Shown here: one piece after another, positions 49,594-56,821 of the stretch
How positions within the stretch are numbered: position 1 is the first letter of the stretch
Layout of the letters: each line of letters opens with the position of its first letter
Assembly: GCA_027491155.1 (NCBI GenBank)
Contig: JAIXWR010000023.1
Location: 1-64,000 of the forward strand
Origin: Verrucomicrobiaceae bacterium
Lineage (GTDB): Bacteria; Verrucomicrobiota; Verrucomicrobiia; Verrucomicrobiales; Akkermansiaceae
Direction: 5' to 3'
Length of the DNA: 64,000 nt
Position numbers and translations under genes: made by a program
The notes under the pieces: generated by a model
Database searches by the model: none
What the model saw: the letters and a program-made list of their open reading frames with translations, nothing else
What the model was told of the DNA's origin: nothing

Positions 49594-51090
49594 TCAGGAT
49601 CCCGCGAGGCGCGGGGCGGAGTGGCCTTGCTCGCGGATCTTCTTCAGCAGGGCCTTGAGTTCCTTCACGCGTTCCGGGTGATCGGCGGCGACATTGTGCT
49701 TCTGTCCGAGATCGGTCTTGAGGTTGTAGAGTTCCACCGGGGCTTTCCCGTCGGGCTGGTAGCCGCGGCGGGCTTCCCACTCCTTGTCGGCGCCGGAAAC
49801 GTAACCGTTGGGCGCATCGATCAGCAGCCAGTCGCCGTGGCGGATGGCGTAGCCTTTCGGGTTGGTGTTGTGGACATGGGTGTCGCGCACCGATGCGGTT
49901 TCGCCTTTGAGCAAGGGGAGGAGATCGTGCGAATCTTCGGCGGCGTCGCGAGGCAAGGCGTGGCCGAGCGCGGAGGCGATGGTGGCCATGAAGTCGATCT
50001 GCGAGACGAGCGCGGGGCTGACCGTGCCGGGCTTGGTGACGCCGGGCCACTTGATGAGGGTGGGCACGCGGTGGCCGCCTTCGTAGATGTCCCGCTTCAA
50101 GCCGCGCAGGGGATGGGCCGACCAGTGGCCGGTCTTCTTGTCGCGGGGGTAGGCGTATTTCTCCGGGCCGTTGTCGGCGGAGAAGATGACGACGGTGTTT
50201 TCCGCCTGGCCCGAGTCTTCGAGCGCCTTGAGGAGCTGGCCGACCGAGTCGTCGGTCTCCACCACGAAGTCGCCGTAGGGGCCCGCCTGCGATTTGCCGT
50301 CGAAAGCATCGTTCGGAATGACCGGCGCGTGGGGCGAGGGATAGGCGAAGTAGAGGAAGAAGGGCTTTCCCGCGGCCTTCCGCGCCTTGATGTATTCGAC
50401 GCCGCGGCGGGTGGTTTCGGGCAGGTTCTGGTAGGGATCCCAGCCGCTGACCATGGGGCCCGGGCGGCACTCCCAGTTGCCTTCCTTGATCGGCTTCCAC
50501 TTCGCGGTGTCCATCATCGTGTCGGGCGCCTGGAGGACCTTGTCGTTCTCGATCCAGCAGTAGGGCGGGAAGTTGATGACCTCGTCGCCGAAGGCGTAGT
50601 CGAAGCCGTGGGCGTTGGGGCCGTCGGGGATGGCTTTCGACCAGTCGAAGTCGCCGGGCTGGATGCCCTTCTTCTTGCTGCCCGGCTTGCGGATGGCGTC
50701 CCAATCGCGCCCGAGGTGCCACTTGCCGATCGTCGCGGTGTCATAGCCCCGGGACTTCAGCATCTCGGGCAGCGTGAGGCGCTCGGGCTTGAAGACCGAG
50801 CCGCCGAAGGCGTCGACGATGCCATGGAAATCCCGCCAGTGGTGGCGGCCGGTGAGCATTGCGTAGCGGGACGGCGTGCAGATGCCCGATGAGCTGTGGG
50901 CATCGGTGAATCGCATCCCCTGGGAGGCGAGCTTGTCGAGATGGGGCGTCGGGATTTTCGACTCCGGATTGAAGCAGCCGAGGTCGCCGTAGCCGAGGTC
51001 GTCGGCGTAGAGGAGCAGGATGTTAGGCTTCTCCGCGGCGCGGAGGAACGTGGCGGAAAGCAGCAGGAGCAGGGAGATCGCGGGTTTCAT
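49594..51090 (-). CDS. Secreted sulfatase (CTPSR), arylsulfatase A-like
   Basis: A 498-residue sulfatase with signal peptide (1-19). NILLLYADDLGYGDLGCFNP opens the metal site, CTPSRYAMLTGRHHWR has Cys 71, TIGKWHLGRDW carries the Lys and His, and VIFSADNGPEKYAYPRDK the second metal site. It resembles the sulfatase at 47080-48648 in order and wording of blocks, most strongly up to residue 100. It starts 20 bases after the end of the sulfatase at 51111-52547. No extra domain is present. Confidence 0.94.
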   Translation of the reverse strand: MKPAISLLLLLSATFLRAAEKPNILLLYADDLGYGDLGCFNPESKIPTPHLDKLASQGMRFTDAHSSSGICTPSRYAMLTGRHHWRDFHGIVDAFGGSVFKPERLTLPEMLKSRGYDTATIGKWHLGRDWDAIRKPGSKKKGIQPGDFDWSKAIPDGPNAHGFDYAFGDEVINFPPYCWIENDKVLQAPDTMMDTAKWKPIKEGNWECRPGPMVSGWDPYQNLPETTRRGVEYIKARKAAGKPFFLYFAYPSPHAPVIPNDAFDGKSQAGPYGDFVVETDDSVGQLLKALEDSGQAENTVVIFSADNGPEKYAYPRDKKTGHWSAHPLRGLKRDIYEGGHRVPTLIKWPGVTKPGTVSPALVSQIDFMATIASALGHALPRDAAEDSHDLLPLLKGETASVRDTHVHNTNPKGYAIRHGDWLLIDAPNGYVSGADKEWEARRGYQPDGKAPVELYNLKTDLGQKHNVAADHPERVKELKALLKKIREQGHSAPRLAGS

Positions 51091-51110
51091 GGGTGGCCGG
51101 GGGAAAAGGT

Positions 51111-52547
51111 TCAGCGGGCGTCCTTGGCAGGCTTGGGTTGCGGGGCTTTCGCGGGCTTGCGGCGGCCTTCGGCGGGGTAGAGGTATTCCGGCTTCGCGAC
51201 CTTCCCGGCGGGGCGGCGGGCGGCGGGCTTGTTGCCGCCGATCTCGGCCATGATGCTTTCGCCGAGCGAGGCCAGTTCCTTGACGACTTCGGGATGCTGC
51301 GCCGCGACGTTCGTTTTCTCGCCGATCTCGCGGTCGAGATGATAGAGGCGCGGCTCGCGGGTCTTCGCGTCGGGAAGCGCATCGCGTCCCATCGTTTCGT
51401 TCTGCGGTGCGATGGCGAGTTTCCACGGTCCCTTGCGCACGGCCTGCAGGTTGTAGCCGGAGAAATAGTAATGCACGCCCCGCGGGGACTCCTTGGACTT
51501 GCCGAGGAGGAGCGGCGAGAGGTCGCGGCCGTCGATGACCGGATCGGCGGGCAGCGTTCCGCCCGCGATCGAGACCGCGGTGGGAAGGAGGTCGATGGTG
51601 CCGGCGATGGCGTCCGCCGAGGAACCGGCGGCGATCTTGCCCGGCCACCAGGCGAGGGTCGGCACGCGGACGCCGCCTTCCCAAGTGCTGCCCTTGCCGC
51701 CGCGCAGCGGGCCGGAGCTGCCGCTGTCCGCGCCCTTGACCAGCCACGGGCCGTTGTCGCTGGTGAAGACGACCAGCGTGTTTTCCGCGAGCTTGAGTTC
51801 GCGAAGGGTGTCGAGCACGCGGCCGGTGGACCAGTCCACTTCCTCGATCCAGTCGCCGACGCGGCCGTTGGAGGATTTGCCGCGGAACTTCTCGCCCGGA
51901 TAGATCGGCGTGTGGATGGCGGTGTGGGGGAGATACAGGAAGAAAGGCTTGTCCTTGTTCGCGGTGATGAAGCGGACGGCCTCGTCGGTGTAGCGCTCGA
52001 CGATCCGCCTTTGCTGTTCGTCGGTGAGCAGCTCGGCCACCTTGTCGTCGCGCAGCAGTGGCGTCACCCTTTGCCCGGTCGCGGTCGACTTGAGCTGCAT
52101 GTCGTTCGAGTAGGGGATGCCGAAGTAGCCGTCGAAGCCCTGCCGGGTGGGAAGGAACTCCGGCTGGTCGCCGACGTGCCACTTGCCGATGCACATCGTG
52201 GCGTAGCCGAGGTCCTTGAGTCGCTCGGCGATGGTGACTTCCTTGGGGTTCAGGCCGTGGCCGCTGCCGGGTCCGTAGACCGCCGGCACGTCGACGCGCA
52301 CGCCGTAGCAGCCGGTGAGGAGCTGGGCGCGGGAAACCGAGCAAACGGGTGCGGCGTAGAACGAGGTGAGCTTCATGCCTTCCGCCGCCATCCGGTCGAG
52401 ATGGGGCGTCTTCTGTTTCGTCGCGCCATAGCATCCGAGGTCGCCGTAGCCCATGTCGTCCATGAAGATGATCACGACGTTCGGTTTCGCGGCGGCGAGC
52501 ATCGCTGTGCCAATCAGGGTGAAGAGGGAGGCGATCGATCGTTTCAT
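51111..52547 (-). CDS. Secreted sulfatase with variant maturation motif CSVSR
   Basis: A 478-residue sulfatase with signal peptide (1-20). NVVIIFMDDMGYGDLGCYGA is a normal metal-site start and CIGKWHVGDQPEF a normal Lys/His block, and VVFTSDNGPWLVKG closes the site. The maturation motif at 52329-52343 (Cys 69) is C-S-V-S-R, with Val where Pro is usual. The Cys, Ser and Arg are kept, so it is probably still converted. The Lys/Pro/Ala-rich tail (KPAKAPQPKPAKDAR) recalls other members of the cluster. It starts 80 bases after the upstream sulfatase. Confidence 0.9.
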   Translation of the reverse strand: MKRSIASLFTLIGTAMLAAAKPNVVIIFMDDMGYGDLGCYGATKQKTPHLDRMAAEGMKLTSFYAAPVCSVSRAQLLTGCYGVRVDVPAVYGPGSGHGLNPKEVTIAERLKDLGYATMCIGKWHVGDQPEFLPTRQGFDGYFGIPYSNDMQLKSTATGQRVTPLLRDDKVAELLTDEQQRRIVERYTDEAVRFITANKDKPFFLYLPHTAIHTPIYPGEKFRGKSSNGRVGDWIEEVDWSTGRVLDTLRELKLAENTLVVFTSDNGPWLVKGADSGSSGPLRGGKGSTWEGGVRVPTLAWWPGKIAAGSSADAIAGTIDLLPTAVSIAGGTLPADPVIDGRDLSPLLLGKSKESPRGVHYYFSGYNLQAVRKGPWKLAIAPQNETMGRDALPDAKTREPRLYHLDREIGEKTNVAAQHPEVVKELASLGESIMAEIGGNKPAARRPAGKVAKPEYLYPAEGRRKPAKAPQPKPAKDAR

Positions 52548-52627
52548 GGGAATCGGTTCAGGCTAGCGGGACGGGTCCGGGTTGGAAGGCGTTTCATCGA
52601 TGGCGGCGTTCCGGCAGAGGCGGGAGG

Positions 52628-54091
52628 TCAGGGTTTTGCGGATCGCTTGCCCGCCTTGCGCCGTTTCTTCGCGTCCACGGGCGATGCCGCCGTTTCGCGC
52701 GCCTTGGCTTCGGCCGCCGCGTCGAAGCGGGGGTTCGGCTCCGCCGGCCTTTTCGCGCCGATTCCGTCCTGCCAGCGGTGGAGCTCACCCAGCAGCTCGT
52801 CGCGCTTGGCCGGCATTGCGTCGGCGAGATTGTGCCGTTCGCCGATGTCCTCCTTGAGGTTGTAGAGCGCGATGTGTCCGTCCTCGTAGTATTCCTTCAG
52901 CTTGTAGTCGCCGACGCGGACCGCCGCGACGGGGCGGGAGCGGAACAGGGGGTCGCGCTGCTCGGTCGTGTTGCTATAACTTTCAAGATAAGCCGGGAAG
53001 TGCCAGAAGAGCGGCCGTCGGCCCAAGGTTTCGGTTTCACCGCGCAGCAAGGGCAGGAGGCTGCGGCCGTCGACCGGCTGGTCGGGAAGGGGCGCGCCGG
53101 CGATGGCGCAGAAGGTCGGAAAGAGATCGAGTCCGATCACCGGTTCGCCCGAGCGCTTTCCCGGAGCGACCACGCCTGGCCAGTGCACGAAGAGCGGAAC
53201 GCGGATGCCGCCTTCGAAAAAGGTGCCCTTGTATCCCCAGAGCGGCGCCATGTCGGTGACGGGGCCGTAGCCGCCGTTGTCGGAAGAAAACACGATCACC
53301 GTCCGGTCGAGTTCGCCAAGTCGTTCGAGTTCGGAAACCAGCCGGCCCACGCTGTCGTCCACGGCCTGGATCATCGTGGCCATGACGACATCATGGTGCA
53401 GCTTGCCGGGCTTCTTCGCTTCGTATTTGGGCAGCAGGTCCTTCTTCGCCTGGAGCGGCGTGTGGACGCCGAAGTGGGCGAGGTAGGCGCACCACGGTTG
53501 GTCCCGGCTTTCCCCGATGAAGCGGAGGGTGCGGTCGGTGAGGGCGTCGGCGAGGTAGGTTCCGTCGGGCAGCAGGTGGCCCGATTTCGTGATCTGGCCG
53601 TATTCGACGGCGACGTCGAACCCTTGCGTGAGCGGGCTCTTGCCGAGGTGCCATTTGCCGAACATCCCGGTGCGGTAGCCGGCGCCCTTGAGGACTTCGG
53701 CCCAGGTCACGATGCCCGGATCGAGGTCGCTGGTGCCGGGCTCGACCATCAGGCGGCGGTGGGCGGCCTGGCCGCGCGGCTTGGTGCCGACGTTGTAGAT
53801 CCGGTGGCGCGGGCCGTATTGGCCGCTGAGCAGGGACGCCCGCGATGGTGCGCAATTGGCGGCGTTCGAGTAGGCGTCGGTGAAGACGAGGCCCTTCGCC
53901 GCGAGGGCGTCGAGATGGGGCGTTTCGTAGAAGTCCGATCCCATGAAGCCGGCATCCTTCCAGCCGAAATCATCGAGGAAGATGAAGAGGATGTTCGGCT
54001 TCGTCGGAGGCTCTTGCGGGCTTCCGTGGCAAGGCACCGCGACCAGCAGGGCCACGGCGATCAGGATCAGGCGTCGCATTGTGAACCTCAT
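52628..54091 (-). CDS. Secreted sulfatase (CAPSR)
   Basis: A 487-residue sulfatase with signal peptide (about 1-24). NILFIFLDDFGWKDAGFMGS opens the metal site; the DFGW/KDAGFMG wording is shared with the sulfatase at 55463-56821. CAPSRASLLSGQYG has Cys 80, MFGKWHLGKSP the Lys and His, and VFSSDNGGYGPVTD the second metal site. The start overlaps the stop of the upstream sulfatase (ATGA, 54088-54091), so the two are coupled; a second ATG lies at 54079. The last 35 residues are Ala/Lys/Arg-rich. Substrate not predicted. Confidence 0.93.
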   Translation of the reverse strand: MRFTMRRLILIAVALLVAVPCHGSPQEPPTKPNILFIFLDDFGWKDAGFMGSDFYETPHLDALAAKGLVFTDAYSNAANCAPSRASLLSGQYGPRHRIYNVGTKPRGQAAHRRLMVEPGTSDLDPGIVTWAEVLKGAGYRTGMFGKWHLGKSPLTQGFDVAVEYGQITKSGHLLPDGTYLADALTDRTLRFIGESRDQPWCAYLAHFGVHTPLQAKKDLLPKYEAKKPGKLHHDVVMATMIQAVDDSVGRLVSELERLGELDRTVIVFSSDNGGYGPVTDMAPLWGYKGTFFEGGIRVPLFVHWPGVVAPGKRSGEPVIGLDLFPTFCAIAGAPLPDQPVDGRSLLPLLRGETETLGRRPLFWHFPAYLESYSNTTEQRDPLFRSRPVAAVRVGDYKLKEYYEDGHIALYNLKEDIGERHNLADAMPAKRDELLGELHRWQDGIGAKRPAEPNPRFDAAAEAKARETAASPVDAKKRRKAGKRSAKP

Positions 54092-55431
54092 TTCGTATCG
54101 AGCGCCGGGTTGGGGAAGACCGGCGACACCTTGCGGTGTTCTTTCATCCGCTTCATCATCGCGGCCACGCGCTCCGGTTCGCGCGCGGCGAGGTCGTCGG
54201 ACTCCGCCAGGTCGCGCCCGAGGTGGAAGAGCATGGGTTTCCCCTGGGCCTTCACGTCGTATTGCACCAGCTTCCAGTCGCCCTGCCGCAGCGCGCGGCG
54301 GGTGCCTTGCTCGTGGAATTCCCAGTAGAGGAAATCGTGCACGCGCTGCTCGCCCCGGCCGGTGAGGGTGGGCGCGTAGGAAATGCCGTCAAGGCCGGCG
54401 GGCGACTCGATGCCCGCGAGATCGCAGGCGGTGGGCAAGAAGTCCCAGAAGGCGCCGACGTGGTCGCTGGGGCCGGGCTTGGCGATCCCGGCGGGCCAAT
54501 GGGCGATCATCGGGACGCGGATGCCGCCTTCGAAGAGGTCGCGCTTGCCGCCGCGCAACGGGCCGGAGGAGTTTAACATCTTAGGGTCGTATCCGCCTTC
54601 GAAGTGCGAACCGTTGTCGCTGGTGAAGAGCAGCAGGGTGTCGCGCGCCACGCCTTTCTTTTCGAGGGCGGCGATCAAGCGGCCGACGTAGGAGTCGAGC
54701 GCCTCGACCATCGCGCGGTAATGGGCGGCCGGCTGTTTGACCGGCGTGTAATGGGCTTTTCCGGGCTTCATGCCGGCACCTCCCGGGACGGATCCTTCCG
54801 GCCCCAGCACGGCGGCATGGGGGATGGGATAGGAAAGGAGCAGGAAGAAGGGGCCTTCCGACTCGCCGATGAAGCGCTCGGCGCGCGCGGTGTAGAGCTC
54901 GGCATCATACGACTTCCCGCGGTGGAGCTCGTTGCCCTCGAGGTCGACCCGGCGGTCCTGGTCGTAGATGAAGCGGGGGTAACGGTGATGGCCGTCGGTG
55001 TGGTTGGTGGTGCCGTAGAACACGTCGAAGCCCTTCTCGAGGACGCGCGCGGGGTTCTGCGTGTTGCCGGAGACGCAGGACTTGCCGATCATGGCGGTGC
55101 GGTAGCCGGCGCGCTTCAGCAAGGTGGCGACGGTGAGGTCCTGCGGATCGGGTCGCAGTTCCTGGGGCCCGTTGCCGCGCAGCCAGGTGCTGCCGGTGTC
55201 CAGGCCGGTCATCAGGGCGCTGCGCGACGGGGCGCAGACCGTGGAGCCCGAGTAGTGCTGGGTGAAGCGGATGCCGCCGGCCGCGAGCTTGTCGAGCACC
55301 GGTGTTTGGATCGTCTTCTGGCCGTAGCAGCCGAGGTCGCCGTAGCCGAGGTCGTCGGCGATGACGAAGATGATGTTCGGCTTGGCCGCGGCCAGACCGC
55401 CGGCGAGCAGGAAGAGAAGGATGGCGCGCAT
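54088..55431 (-). CDS. Secreted sulfatase (CAPSR) with altered GKWHLG block
   Basis: A 447-residue sulfatase with signal peptide (1-15). NIIFVIADDLGYGDLGCYGQ and CAPSRSALMTG (Cys 66) are standard, and LLFTSDNGSHFEGGYD closes the metal site. Where nearly all relatives have GKWHLG, this protein reads MIGKSCVSGNTQNP: the Lys is kept but Trp and His are lost. A His nearby (GTTNHTDGHHRYP) might replace it. It begins 31 bases after the upstream sulfatase and is coupled downstream by a 4-bp overlap. It is probably active on a substrate with a different sulfate environment, though this is inference. Confidence 0.9.
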   Translation of the reverse strand: MRAILLFLLAGGLAAAKPNIIFVIADDLGYGDLGCYGQKTIQTPVLDKLAAGGIRFTQHYSGSTVCAPSRSALMTGLDTGSTWLRGNGPQELRPDPQDLTVATLLKRAGYRTAMIGKSCVSGNTQNPARVLEKGFDVFYGTTNHTDGHHRYPRFIYDQDRRVDLEGNELHRGKSYDAELYTARAERFIGESEGPFFLLLSYPIPHAAVLGPEGSVPGGAGMKPGKAHYTPVKQPAAHYRAMVEALDSYVGRLIAALEKKGVARDTLLLFTSDNGSHFEGGYDPKMLNSSGPLRGGKRDLFEGGIRVPMIAHWPAGIAKPGPSDHVGAFWDFLPTACDLAGIESPAGLDGISYAPTLTGRGEQRVHDFLYWEFHEQGTRRALRQGDWKLVQYDVKAQGKPMLFHLGRDLAESDDLAAREPERVAAMMKRMKEHRKVSPVFPNPALDTK

Positions 55432-55462
55432 GGGTTTCAGGAAAACGGGTCGGCTTGCAGGT

Positions 55463-56821
55463 TCACTTCGAGGCGACGGGATGCCACGCCTCGATCTTCT
55501 TGCGAAGCTGTTCGACGATGTCGGGATGTTTGGAAGAGAGCTCGTTCTTTTCGTCCGGGTCTTCCTTGAGGTTGTAGAGTCGGACCGGCTGCACGTCCCA
55601 GACGTGGATGTTCCGGTATTCGGTGGTGTCCTCGCCCTTGTGGCGGACCAGCAGTTTCCAGTCGCCTGAAATGCACCACAGGTACTGGAGCGTGGCGTCG
55701 GGCCGGCCCGGGCTCATGTTGTGAACCGAGTGGCAGACGCCGAAGACGGTGTCGCGCTTCTGCCGTGCTTGTGGATCGAGCAGGTTGATCCCGGGCAAGT
55801 CAGCGGGTGCCTGGATGCCGGTGGCGGCGGCGATGGTGGGAAAGAGGTCGACCGCATGGGCGAGGTCGGGAGAACGGCCGGGCTCCAAGCGGCCGGGCCA
55901 CGAGAGAAGGATCGGCGTGCGGATGCCCGTTTCAAAGGGCGAGCTTTTCGTGCGGAGCGAGTAGCCTTTCCAGAGCTTCTGGTTCGGGTCGGCGGCGTTG
56001 GTGCTGGTGGCGGCCCAGCCGTTGTCGCAGATGTAAACGACGAGGGTGTTCTCGCGCAGGCCCCGGCGGTCGAGGTGGTCTAACAGCTCGCCGCAGGTCT
56101 CGTCGAACCACTCGCACATCGCGAAGTAGCGGGCGACGTCGTCGGCCCGGCCCGGGGCGCGGTATCTTTCGAGCAGCCGCTGCGGGGGATCGTGGGGCGT
56201 GTGGGGCAGGAAGGGCGCATACCACACGAGGAAGGGCTTCTTCTCGCGGGTGGCGAGGTCGATGAAATCGGTGACGGGCTTCATGCCCGTGCGGCCGATG
56301 ACCAGCCCCGCGTCGCCGTGGCGTCCGCCGCGCTTCGGATCGCCGTGGGTCATGCCGTGGGTGAAGCCGCCGTCCTTGAAGGAGCCCTCCCACCACTTGC
56401 CCGACTGGTGGGCGAGGTAGCCGTCGGCGGTCAGCCCGCGGATGAATCCCGGCATCTTGTTGAAGGCTTCCTGCAGCGGCAGATCGAGGGCCGGGCGGTT
56501 GTTTCTGCCATCCACGTCGTTGCCCGCGATGCCGTGGTCGAAGGGATAGCGGCCGGTCACCATCGACGCGAGCGAAGGGCGGCAGAGCGGTGCGGCGACG
56601 TAGCCGCGCTCGAAGACGACGCTTTGCCCCGCCAGCTTGTCGAGGTGGGGCGTCTTGATGTCCTTGTGCCCCATGAAACCGTAATCCTTCCAGCCCTGGT
56701 CGTCGGAGAGGATGATGACGACGTTGGGTCGTTCCGCGGCCGGCAAGAGGCCGGGGATGCCGAGGGCGAGGAGCAGGATCAGGAAGAGGCGCGGGAATCC
56801 CGCGGGTTGGGAGGTCTTCAT
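55463..56821 (-). CDS. Secreted sulfatase-like protein with CRPSL motif
   Basis: A 452-residue sulfatase-family protein with signal peptide (1-29). NVVIILSDDQGWKDYGFMGH gives the first metal ligands. The maturation site (56570-56584, Cys 80) is C-R-P-S-L: the final Arg is replaced by Leu. The sulfate-contact block is also changed, from GKWHLG to SGKWWEGSF, losing the His. VVYICDNGWAATST supplies the second metal site with Asn in the DN position. The protein is otherwise full length. It may be a divergent sulfatase branch or a catalytically changed member. Its ATG overlaps the upstream sulfatase stop by four bases. Confidence 0.85.
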   Translation of the reverse strand: MKTSQPAGFPRLFLILLLALGIPGLLPAAERPNVVIILSDDQGWKDYGFMGHKDIKTPHLDKLAGQSVVFERGYVAAPLCRPSLASMVTGRYPFDHGIAGNDVDGRNNRPALDLPLQEAFNKMPGFIRGLTADGYLAHQSGKWWEGSFKDGGFTHGMTHGDPKRGGRHGDAGLVIGRTGMKPVTDFIDLATREKKPFLVWYAPFLPHTPHDPPQRLLERYRAPGRADDVARYFAMCEWFDETCGELLDHLDRRGLRENTLVVYICDNGWAATSTNAADPNQKLWKGYSLRTKSSPFETGIRTPILLSWPGRLEPGRSPDLAHAVDLFPTIAAATGIQAPADLPGINLLDPQARQKRDTVFGVCHSVHNMSPGRPDATLQYLWCISGDWKLLVRHKGEDTTEYRNIHVWDVQPVRLYNLKEDPDEKNELSSKHPDIVEQLRKKIEAWHPVASK

